From the NCBI GenBank assembly GCA_016916535.1, contig CP070276.1, positions 2,992,351-3,056,350 on the forward strand: a DNA stretch of 64,000 nt, in the 5' to 3' direction. Each line of letters opens with the position of its first letter. Within the stretch, counting starts at the first letter, position 1. The position numbers were made by a program, and so were the translations under genes. Below the pieces are notes generated by a model. It worked only from the letters and a program-made list of their open reading frames with translations, did not search any database and was not told where the DNA came from. Positions 37,091 to 45,192 of this stretch are shown here, in pieces. The DNA is from Dysgonomonadaceae bacterium zrk40 (GTDB lineage Bacteria > Bacteroidota > Bacteroidia > Bacteroidales > Dysgonomonadaceae).

Positions 37091-38218
37091 TTGTTTGTAG
37101 TATTTCTAGGGATTTTATCCGCCTGCAACTCTCTAGAAAATGTGGATGTTGAAACGGTAGATACAACTGAGCAAATTACAAGATCAGCATCAGACTTTGA
37201 ACCTGCTGTGTGTTATGGATTAGAAGAGTACAATAATCTCTTAAAATCCTTTGAACCATCTCCTATACCCTCTGGAGCGCCATTAATCTATCCTACTTAC
37301 TATGGGGGAGCTTATGTAAAAGATACGAAGCTTGTAATATTAATTGCTGGAAATCCAGAGTTATATAGGGAAGAATTTGTCAAAAGATGTGGTTCTGAAA
37401 ATATTTTATTGGAAAAATGTGGATATTCTTATGTATCTTTATTGGCTCAAACTGATAAAATACACGAATATGTGATGAATGGAAATATTGATGGCATCGT
37501 GGGGTTTGGCATCAAAGAGGATAAAAACATGATTGAAATACGATTAAAAGATTTGAATGAAAAAACAGTAAAAGAACTCCAAACTAAAACAAGATCATCA
37601 AACATGTTTTTCTTTACTCAAGGAGAAGAAATAAAGACAGAACAGACCAGTGTAAATTCTGGTATAGAAATCCGCAATCCAATGGGATATACTTCAACTT
37701 TAGGTTATAGAGTGATGTATAATGGAAAGAAATGTCAAACACTGGCTGGACATAGCTTTAATGTGGGAGATTATTTTTACTTGCCTTCAAGTTTATATGG
37801 TATATGTGTAGACAAAGAGTTCTATGGGAGTGTTGATGCTGCAATTGTAGAGGTTTATTCAACTTATGAACCAACAAATAATATTTCTTATACAGGAATG
37901 ACTGTCTCACCATCTGTCCAAGCAGTTCCAGTCGGGGGATATGTAAATTTATATGGAAAGACATCAGGGAACTTATACGGGACAGTTACAAATACTAATT
38001 TTGCAGGATATGTGGAGAATCAATTTATGAATGACATAGTTGAAGTAAATTATACCTCAAACTCAAGCCCTGGCGATAGTGGTGGGCTCGTATATTCGTC
38101 TAATGGCTTCACGAATTATACGACAGGTACCCATATTGGCAGATTACCAAATACTAACTACTCTTATTACACAAAATTCCAAAATATTCAAAATGTGTTT
38201 GGTGCTACACGCTATTAA
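37091..38218 (+). CDS. Trypsin-like serine protease lipoprotein, 5' end at an IS junction
   Basis: 375 aa from a TTG; the open frame continues back to the IS4 end at 37071 (KNLSIYLF...), so the native start was probably removed by the insertion. A lipobox LSAC follows a hydrophobic segment. The S1-type triad is suggested by LAGHSF, VDAAIVEV and SSPGDSGGLVYS. An N-terminal region of about 180 residues precedes the protease domain. One base separates its stop from the next lipoprotein start. Confidence 0.75.
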   Translation: MFVVFLGILSACNSLENVDVETVDTTEQITRSASDFEPAVCYGLEEYNNLLKSFEPSPIPSGAPLIYPTYYGGAYVKDTKLVILIAGNPELYREEFVKRCGSENILLEKCGYSYVSLLAQTDKIHEYVMNGNIDGIVGFGIKEDKNMIEIRLKDLNEKTVKELQTKTRSSNMFFFTQGEEIKTEQTSVNSGIEIRNPMGYTSTLGYRVMYNGKKCQTLAGHSFNVGDYFYLPSSLYGICVDKEFYGSVDAAIVEVYSTYEPTNNISYTGMTVSPSVQAVPVGGYVNLYGKTSGNLYGTVTNTNFAGYVENQFMNDIVEVNYTSNSSPGDSGGLVYSSNGFTNYTTGTHIGRLPNTNYSYYTKFQNIQNVFGATRY

Positions 38219-38219
38219 T

Positions 38220-38732
38220 ATGAAAGGATTATTTTTTCTTTGTGTTGTTCTTTTTATTAGTTGCACATTTAAACCAAGTGGGACAGAAGGTACGGATTCT
38301 TTATCGAAAAATAGAACTGAATCTGTAAAAAATGATTCAGTAAAGGATAATATGTTGGAAACTTACATTAATTCTTTAGATATTCGTATGGAGTTAGAAG
38401 ATTCTATATTCAGTATGTATCCGGATACCCTACACATGAATATAATAAATAATTCTGATTATAAACTTCTTACAGGGAGTAGGTATTCCATGAAATACTT
38501 CGAATCTGGAATTTGGAAAAGTATTTCACAATTAGAGAACACGATTTGGGCGGATGTAGAAATACCTGTGGACCCCCAAAGCAGTAGAGGTTCTGATGCT
38601 ATTCTGTTCATTAGGAATTTAAAACCGGGGAGATATCGGATAGAGAAAGAGTTTAGTATTGTGATTCCAACAATCAAAAGAAGTCCAAATAACATCCGTA
38701 TTACTCTTTCAGATGAATTTATATTAAATTGA
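38220..38732 (+). CDS. Lipoprotein with Ig-like domain
   Basis: 170 aa from the ATG directly after the protease stop. Signal and lipobox LFISC at about residue 15; the body resembles a bacterial immunoglobulin-like fold (MNIINNSDYKLLTGSRYSMK, ENGIWK-like GIWKSISQL, LKPGRYRIEKEF). Possibly a partner or inhibitor of the protease; inferred from linkage only. Confidence 0.7.
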   Translation: MKGLFFLCVVLFISCTFKPSGTEGTDSLSKNRTESVKNDSVKDNMLETYINSLDIRMELEDSIFSMYPDTLHMNIINNSDYKLLTGSRYSMKYFESGIWKSISQLENTIWADVEIPVDPQSSRGSDAILFIRNLKPGRYRIEKEFSIVIPTIKRSPNNIRITLSDEFILN

Positions 38733-38759
38733 AAACAGTTTATAAATTAGAACATGGAA

Positions 38760-38796
38760 GGGTCTGTACCAGAAAATTTCTAGTACAGCCCTTTTT
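38760..38796 (+). terminator. Intrinsic terminator after the lipoprotein
   Basis: GGGTCTGTAC and GTACAGCCC form the stem, followed by TTTTTCTT. Confidence 0.75.
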
Positions 38797-38813
38797 CTTA
38801 TCTGGAATTTAAA

Positions 38814-39167
38814 TCATGGGGCGACTGAAGGATCGGGAACCAAGGAATATTCTTCCGTGATTTCATCCAACAGGCTAACGGGAAGATGCAAATATACTGC
38901 AAAGTCAGGATGGTAGACTAACCCGAAGCCGAACATCACCCCGTCTTTTTCATCCTCACAATCAATCATAAAGACGCAGTAATTATGTGGATGTCCAGCA
39001 TTCAAATTAAGGATTACTTCCGCATCCGATAATTCCGGCGGAGGTGCTCCTTCCGGGGTTAATTCATAATAGTCAAAATCTTTCCAACCTTTTTTGATGT
39101 AGGTGGCATATAGTTCCTGAAGTTGCCTGGTCGATAAATGGCTTATGTCGTAAAAACGTTCAAGCAT
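38814..39167 (-). CDS. Hypothetical protein
   Basis: 117 aa, acidic and soluble, with a Pro-rich middle (PEGAPPPELSDAEV). I do not recognise it. It lies alone between the terminator and IS4 copy 3, facing the protease operon. Confidence 0.55.
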   Translation of the reverse strand: MLERFYDISHLSTRQLQELYATYIKKGWKDFDYYELTPEGAPPPELSDAEVILNLNAGHPHNYCVFMIDCEDEKDGVMFGFGLVYHPDFAVYLHLPVSLLDEITEEYSLVPDPSVAP

Positions 39168-39199
39168 GATCCTTATTTTATTGAAACAAAGTTATAAAT

Positions 39200-40515
39200 C
39201 ATTGCTGTCCTATTAAAATCTGAAATAGTTCTTTGAAATATTTGAAATTTAGTTAGATACAGAGGTTTTTCGAGCGCGACGATTTCAATTGATACCTTTG
39301 CCGCCTATAACAAAGGCTGCAATGAATAAAGAGAAATATGTGTTTGCTCAGTTAATCTCATTCCTGAATGAAGATAAGTTTCGACGTATAGTCAACAAGT
39401 ACCAAGGGAATCGCTACATAAAGCATTTCACTTGCTGGAACCAGTTGCTATCTTTGATGTTCGGCCAACTTTCCAATCGTGAAAGTCTGCGAGACTTGAT
39501 TGTCGCTCTTGATGCTCACCATTCCAAATGTTATCATCTGGGAATGGGTAGGAATGTTTCAAGATCATCCTTGGCGAGAACCAATCAAAACAGGGACTAT
39601 CACATCTTTGAGGAGTATGCCTACTACTTGGTAAACGAAGCAAGGAAGAAGCGTGTCACCGATATCTTCAAACTCGGTGGAAACGTTTACGCCTTTGATT
39701 CAACAACCATTGATTTATGCCTATCTGTATTCTGGTGGGCGAAGTTTCGCAAGAAGAAAGGTGGTATCAAAGTACATACATTGTATGATGTGGAAACGCA
39801 GATTCCTGCATTCTTTCATATCACCGAAGCTTCCGTGCATGATTCAAAGGCGATGAATGAAATTCCCTATGAGTCTGGCTCCTACTATATCTTTGACCGT
39901 GCTTACAACAACTTCAAGATGTTGTATCGGATTCATCAGATAGGTGCCTGCTTCGTTGTCAGAGCCAAGAAGAATCTTCAATACAAGCCTGTCAAGTGGA
40001 AGCGAAGATTGCCTAAGAATGTACTCTCAGATATGTCTATCCAATTGACGGGCTTTTATCCGAAGCAATACTATCCTGAGCCGCTTCGTTTGGTCAGATA
40101 TTGGGATGAAGAACAAAAACGTGAGTTTGTTTTCTTAACCAATGCAACGCACATTTCTGCCCTTCAAGTTGCCGACCTCTACAAGAACCGCTGGCAAGTA
40201 GAACTGTTCTTCAAATGGCTGAAGCAGCACCTCAAAATCAAAAAGTTCTGGGGTATTACCGAAAATGCCGTTCGGATACAAATCTACGCAGCTATATGCA
40301 CCTACTGCCTGGTGGCAATTATTCAGCACGACATGCAACTGGATAGAAGTACATACGAAGTTCTTCAAATATTGAGTATCTCGCTGACCGATAAAACGCC
40401 TCTTCGAGACCTCTTTGACAAAACTAAATTTCAAAATGACAAAGAACGATTTGGACCAGATGGGCCAAGTTTATTTGATTTTTAATAACGTCCCAATTTT
40501 AATGGGACACTAGTG
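39200..40515 (+). mobile_element. IS4-family element, copy 3 (1316 bp)
   Basis: Same ends as copies 1 and 2. Its right end cuts the last cassette gene of the right array (PD-(D/E)XK protein), so cassette sequence beyond that point is lost. Confidence 0.9.
39322..40485 (+). CDS. IS4-family transposase (copy 3)
   Basis: 387 aa, identical in translation to copy 1. Confidence 0.95.
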   Translation: MNKEKYVFAQLISFLNEDKFRRIVNKYQGNRYIKHFTCWNQLLSLMFGQLSNRESLRDLIVALDAHHSKCYHLGMGRNVSRSSLARTNQNRDYHIFEEYAYYLVNEARKKRVTDIFKLGGNVYAFDSTTIDLCLSVFWWAKFRKKKGGIKVHTLYDVETQIPAFFHITEASVHDSKAMNEIPYESGSYYIFDRAYNNFKMLYRIHQIGACFVVRAKKNLQYKPVKWKRRLPKNVLSDMSIQLTGFYPKQYYPEPLRLVRYWDEEQKREFVFLTNATHISALQVADLYKNRWQVELFFKWLKQHLKIKKFWGITENAVRIQIYAAICTYCLVAIIQHDMQLDRSTYEVLQILSISLTDKTPLRDLFDKTKFQNDKERFGPDGPSLFDF

Positions 40516-41249
40516 TTTTCAAGTATTGGTTTATTCATTTTATTTCCTCCTAAATATTCTATAAGTTTACCATATTGTCTTAATACAAATAAAGCGTCAA
40601 CGTTTTGAGAAGCCCTCTCACAAGGAATAATCCAACCATTAAACAAATCAGTATTTGATTCTTTATATGCTGAAATACTCACTACCTTTTTTAAAATTGT
40701 TTCAATTTCTTCTTGTTTCCAATCATCAATATTAGGTTTCTTTTCATCGCTGAGAAGCAAGTATGCTACTGCAACAACATCATAATGTGAATCTGTTAAG
40801 AATTTATGATAGCGAGGTATCTGTCGAGGCATATCAAAAAATCCATTGATTTTATTCTCTACAATTATTGCCTTTTTAGTAGTATCGTCCCTAATTAAAA
40901 TATCAATCTTTCCTTTTTCTCTGAATATTGTTGAATTTTCAAAATCTCTTATATTAATCTTTGAACCTCTTTTGTTAAGATATTCAAGAAAGAGTTTTAA
41001 AAATTTAAAACCTTCATTATGATTTTCATGTTGGTCTAAAATCGATTTTAAAATATCACTATGAAAATTCTCCTTGTAGTAAGTGTCAGATATTAAAAGA
41101 AATAAGTAAAATCCAGGATTAATCTCTTTCGCTTTAAAATCATGGTATTGAATGGCTAAACCGTTATTGTCAGCTAAAAAACTATTTAAATCCAAAACAA
41201 TATTTTGAACAAACTGATTATAAAAATCTAAATATTCTATTTCGTTCAT
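40482..41249 (-). pseudogene. PD-(D/E)XK nuclease-like protein, C-terminus cut by IS4
   Basis: About 245 native residues from MNEIEYLDFY, followed by 11 codons from the IS4 end. The motif EKGKIDILIRDDTTKKAIIVENKIN (D...ExK, about residues 110-135) is that of PD-(D/E)XK (PDDEXK_4-like) nucleases often found in defence loci. It begins 30 bp after the attC core GTTGGGTGC at 41286, so it is the remaining part of a cassette. Confidence 0.78.
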
Positions 41250-41279
41250 TGTCTGTGTATTGTGTTTTCTTAGCCTTGC

Positions 41280-41403
41280 ACCCAACGGTGGCGGTATGAA
41301 AAGTTGCCGATTGCGGACGATTACCTGTCGAGTTACACAAAAATTGAAGCGGGCTACAACCCTTGAATAACCTACTATACCGGCAATTTTTTATACCGCG
41401 TGT
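41280..41403 (-). other. attC-like site 6, split by intron 4
   Basis: ACCCAAC at 41280-41286. The arms GGCGGTATGAAAAGTTGCCG and CCGGCAATTTTTTATACCGC are nearly complementary. GT at 41402-41403 plus TGTGT from 43347 restore the GTTGTGT core. Confidence 0.85.
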
Positions 41404-43346
41404 GTGCGCCCTGCATGAGCAGAGCGCACCTGCTGCAAGCAACAGTAAAATTTCAAAATTACAAATAATTTTGGTTAAACAATGCTCTAAGCAGGTGTAT
41501 TTTTCCAGGGGGTGCAAGTCCCTTATGCACGGGGTCGTGCCCGAAGCATTAGCAAGTCGCAAGCTGGTTGTTGGTGACGACAGCAGTGAAGGAAGCGAGA
41601 CTGCAAAATCCGGTACTGACGAACAGAAACGGTATATGAGGCATAATTGTCTTGGGTAAGCAACCACATCATTGTAACGCCCAAAAGGTAGTTTGTGGAC
41701 AGATATGTAGATACCGCAGGGATTGGAGGAAGGAAAAAGCTCTTACCGGGGGAGATCTCTAAGCAGTAAAATGTAATGAGAAGTCAGCCGAGGTCATAGT
41801 AATTACGGAAAACGAGCCGGCAAGTGATAGAAATCCAGAGAGTCGGAGGTCTCACGAACGTAATGAAGGACTGAACGTTAAGAAGTTTTTAATGCGACAT
41901 GGATTTTCAGCAATGAAATAGCCTGTAGCAAGCGAAACAGGGCAAGAGAAGATGATTAAAAGAGCAAACAAAAACGAAATGGAATTGATTGAGCAAGTGA
42001 TTAACCGTCACAACATGATGCGTGCATTGCAACAGGTCAGGCAGAACAAAGGTTCGGCAGGAGTTGATCGAATGCCTGTAAGTGAACTATACGACCACCT
42101 GACAAAGAACAGGGAAAGTATAGAGCAATCATTGTTAAACGGCACTTACCTGCCACAACCCATTTTGGGGGTAGAGATACCCAAGGGAAATGGGAAGAGA
42201 CGTCTTTTAGGTGTGCCCACCGTGGTTGACCGGATGCTTCAACAAGCCGTAGGGCAAGTTTTAGCCAACCGGTTCGAAATGGAATTTGAGGATTACAGTT
42301 ATGGATTTCGCCCGAATAAGAATGCCCTGCAAGCGGTACTCAAAGCATTGGAGTATATAAACAATGGTTATCAGGATATAGTAGACATTGACCTGAAGAG
42401 CTTCTTTGACGAAGTAGACCACTGCATTTTGCTGCAATTGTTGTATCGCAAGGTAAAATGCCCGCTTACGCTGCGTCTTATCCGCAAATGGCTGCGAGCG
42501 CCGATTTTAATCAACGGGAAGTTAGTCAAACGCCGAAAAGGAGTACCACAGGGCAGTCCGCTGAGCCCGATTCTCTCCAATATCATGTTAGATGAATTGG
42601 ATAAAGAATTAGACAGACGTGGATTAAAGTCTGTCCGCTATGCTGACGACTTTAGCATTTATTGCAAAAGCCAATGGCAAGCCCGCAAAACAGGCAACGA
42701 GATCTTTCTCTTTCTAAAGAGTAAACTACACCTGCCTATTAATCGGGAGAAAAGTGGAATCCGTCGCCCCGTAAACTTTTCGCTATTAGGATATGGTTTT
42801 GTGCCCACTTACAAAAAGGGGGAAAAAGGCAAATACCAGCTGGTGGTAAGCGGCAAAGGATGGAAAAACCTGAAACTAAAACTCAAAGCCATCACCCGAA
42901 AAACCACACCCGCCAGTTTCGATGAGCGTATCCACAAACTGAAAGAAGTACAGCGAGGCTGGCTTCAATACTACCGCATGGCAAGTATCCAGGAAAAACT
43001 CAAAGATGTGGATGGGTGGGTGCGTAACCGGTTACGTTGCTGTATCTGGAAACAATGGAAGAAATCCGAACGAAGACGGAAAAACCTGATACGTTTGGGC
43101 GTTGACCTTGAACACGCATACAGCCACAGCCGTAGCCGAATGGGTACATGGGCGGTCGCCTGTAGCCCTATTTTGAAAACCACCATCACGGTGGAACGTC
43201 TGCAACAACGCGGTTACGAACCTATGTTTACTTATTATCAGAAAATTGCTCCATTTCTTAACGAACCGCTGTATACGTGAACCGTACGTACAGTGGTGTG
43301 AGAGGCTCTCCCCGTCAGCCAAGGCTGGCGGGGCAGTCTACTCGAT
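41404..43346 (+). mobile_element. Group II intron copy 4 (class C-attC), complete
   Basis: 1943 bp with ends GTGCG and CTCGAT, inserted between GT and T of the attC core, antisense to the cassette gene. It is in the same family and position type as copies 2 and 3. Confidence 0.95.
41952..43280 (+). CDS. Group II intron reverse transcriptase/maturase (copy 4)
   Basis: 442 aa, translation identical to copies 2 and 3, with the same YADD box and maturase domain. Confidence 0.95.
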   Translation: MIKRANKNEMELIEQVINRHNMMRALQQVRQNKGSAGVDRMPVSELYDHLTKNRESIEQSLLNGTYLPQPILGVEIPKGNGKRRLLGVPTVVDRMLQQAVGQVLANRFEMEFEDYSYGFRPNKNALQAVLKALEYINNGYQDIVDIDLKSFFDEVDHCILLQLLYRKVKCPLTLRLIRKWLRAPILINGKLVKRRKGVPQGSPLSPILSNIMLDELDKELDRRGLKSVRYADDFSIYCKSQWQARKTGNEIFLFLKSKLHLPINREKSGIRRPVNFSLLGYGFVPTYKKGEKGKYQLVVSGKGWKNLKLKLKAITRKTTPASFDERIHKLKEVQRGWLQYYRMASIQEKLKDVDGWVRNRLRCCIWKQWKKSERRRKNLIRLGVDLEHAYSHSRSRMGTWAVACSPILKTTITVERLQQRGYEPMFTYYQKIAPFLNEPLYT

Positions 43347-44176
43347 TGTGTGTAGGTTTTTTTTATTTCTTCAATTGTTATTATGTTTTTTTGATTCGGT
43401 TGTCCATTTTCAATCGTTGAAAAACCCTTAGAAAGAAAAAATCTAATTAATTTTCTCTCTTGTAAATCCGAATTTACTTTCATCATTGTTGCTAATTCTT
43501 GTTTGTTTTCCTTTATAATCCTTTCACAATAATCTGTAGCACTATAACTTTTAACCAATTCTTTATCCATTTCCACAACAACGAAATGAATGGATTGAAT
43601 TATAGCAGCAACTTCTTTCAAGGTCGGTGAATAATTGTTTTTAAAGTTATCGAGCATTAAATTTGAATCTAATCCTCGAAATCTTTCTTGTATATCTTTT
43701 TTCTCCGTGTTTCTTAAGAATGTAGCATATTCATGGTCTAATTCATTCTCAGCATGAAAATGAACTAAATTATTCCTCCATTGAATCCCCAAATGAATCA
43801 ATGAAATAGGGAAATCAGTCTGAAAGTTTAAACTTTTAATTGCTGCATTGAATTTTTTATAAACAGAACGTGCCTCTATTTCTTTTAGAAAGGTAGAGTC
43901 AGAAATGCAAAATGGTTTTTTTCCAAGAAATCCAATATACGCATCAAGTGAGTCAACAGCCCATGATAAAGCTGAATTTCTTGCAAATCTGCGGCTTCTC
44001 TTTGCTGAATCCTCAATAGATTTCGGTTGCCAAGTTACATTAAATGATTCTCCTTTTGTTACAATACCAGAACGAACACCCTCTAAACCAATCAAAATAG
44101 TAATCAAATAATGATTTGTCTGTCCAATCAAATCTTTGAAGTGGTTTAAAGCTGGAGTATGTCTTAATTCAAGCAT
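43238..44176 (-). CDS. HEPN-like hypothetical protein with intron-altered C-terminus
   Basis: 312 aa as read, of which about 275 are native; the rest is read from antisense intron 4. Without the intron the frame would end HAV-stop inside the attC site. The motif WRNNLVHFHAEN near residue 142 fits R-X4-H of HEPN proteins; otherwise unrecognised. 5' core GTTGTGTGTAAGTTT (44301) and 3' core GTTGTGTGTAGGTTT match over 15 bp bar one base. A tRNA-like element lies just upstream in the same cassette. Confidence 0.65.
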   Translation of the reverse strand: MLELRHTPALNHFKDLIGQTNHYLITILIGLEGVRSGIVTKGESFNVTWQPKSIEDSAKRSRRFARNSALSWAVDSLDAYIGFLGKKPFCISDSTFLKEIEARSVYKKFNAAIKSLNFQTDFPISLIHLGIQWRNNLVHFHAENELDHEYATFLRNTEKKDIQERFRGLDSNLMLDNFKNNYSPTLKEVAAIIQSIHFVVVEMDKELVKSYSATDYCERIIKENKQELATMMKVNSDLQERKLIRFFLSKGFSTIENGQPNQKNIITIEEIKKTYTQSSRLPRQPWLTGRASHTTVRTVHVYSGSLRNGAIF

Positions 44177-44189
44177 ATCTTTTAATTTG

Positions 44190-44277
44190 TGAGCTTATTG
44201 GATTCGAACCAACATTTCCTGCTTTATTTTAAATGTCTTTGAAGGCAGGTGACTTATCCAATTAGTCGAGAGCTCTT
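44190..44277 (-). tRNA. tRNA-like element (UCA anticodon if a 15 nt insertion is ignored)
   Basis: D-arm GACT-AATTGGATA-AGTC, anticodon stem CCTGC/GCAGG, variable AAAT and T-arm GTTGG-TTCGAAT-CCAAT are all visible with conserved T33, A14, GG18-19 and TTCGA. The acceptor stem pairs only 5 of 7. The anticodon loop CTTCAAA is followed by about 15 extra bases, around the 37/38 position, before the 3' stem. It may be a decayed or unusual tRNA; no CCA is encoded. Confidence 0.45.
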
Positions 44278-44294
44278 GTCTTTTTAAACTTACA

Positions 44295-44424
44295 CACAAC
44301 GTTCACCGGTATGCGCTGTTGCCGATTCATGGGCGCTCGCTTGTCGTGTTACCTAAAAGTTGGCCAAGTGAACTAACTTTAGCAACCCCTCCGCGCGGCA
44401 ATTGCGTATGACCGGTTGTTAGGC
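44295..44424 (-). other. attC-like site 7
   Basis: 130 bp. ACACAAC at 44295-44301, GTTAGGC at 44418-44424; arms CGTTCACCGGTATGCGCTGTTGCCG and CGGCAATTGCGTATGACCGG are nearly complementary. An uninterrupted, very typical site. Confidence 0.92.
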
Positions 44425-44431
44425 ACAGTTT

Positions 44432-44965
44432 TTACTCTACTATTTCTCTTGAATTTTTTCTATTTGTCTTTATTATCCACTTTGAAATACTCTTTGAATT
44501 TGTAATCAAAATATAACCGAACAAGTAATGAATAAAGTACCCAATATCTTGCATTAAAAAATCATATGGATTTCTCATGTTACCAAATAAATAACTAATA
44601 AATCTATAAATTGTAGAAATGAATCCAGGAAAGCGAAAAATCAAAATTATAACGCCAATCAATATTAAAGCCAAATCAAGAGTTTTCTCATAATTAATAT
44701 TACTCCCAATCTGAAAGTCAGAATCATCCTTGGATAATATGCTTGTAACAAACTTTGATTTAAAGATTAGTAAATAACCTATGGTAAATGTAATTATTCC
44801 TCCACCAAGGAATAAAATAAGAGCTAAAGAATCAATTGAAGAATTGTCATACTTGGTAAATAGTGATTTCAAATAATGCAAATCTTTTAAATACAATAAC
44901 CCAACTATTATTACATGAATTCCGAGTATTTTTATTGCTAGGTCAATTATTTCACTTTTTTTCAT
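44432..44965 (-). CDS. Hypothetical membrane protein
   Basis: 177 aa with about four transmembrane segments (residues about 8-25, 45-67, 92-112, 133-153). No known motif seen. Single-gene cassette: cores GTTAGGCACAATTTT (45028) and GTTAGGCACAGTTTT (44418) match over 15 bp bar one base. Confidence 0.65.
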   Translation of the reverse strand: MKKSEIIDLAIKILGIHVIIVGLLYLKDLHYLKSLFTKYDNSSIDSLALILFLGGGIITFTIGYLLIFKSKFVTSILSKDDSDFQIGSNINYEKTLDLALILIGVIILIFRFPGFISTIYRFISYLFGNMRNPYDFLMQDIGYFIHYLFGYILITNSKSISKWIIKTNRKNSREIVE

Positions 44966-45021
44966 ATCGGTAGTTTATTTTATTATTAGAGAAACTTCTA
45001 TTGACGGTAAACTAAAATTGT

Positions 45022-45153
45022 GCCTAACGTTTTGGCGCTTGGCGCAGTGGCGGGTTTCGGAGCACAAAACTGTCAATACACCACAAAAGTTGATGCGAGG
45101 TACAATGTTCAATTAACCACGTCACCCGCCATTGAGCCAAACGCCTGTTAGCG
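45022..45153 (-). other. attC-like site 8
   Basis: 132 bp. GCCTAAC at 45022-45028, GTTAGCG at 45147-45153; arms GTTTTGGCGCTTGGCGCAGTG-GCGGG and CCCGCCATTGAGCCAAACGCC are complementary with small bulges. Confidence 0.92.
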
Positions 45154-45192
45154 GTTCGTGCTTCTTTTCTGCGTCTATGTAACTTGATTTTC

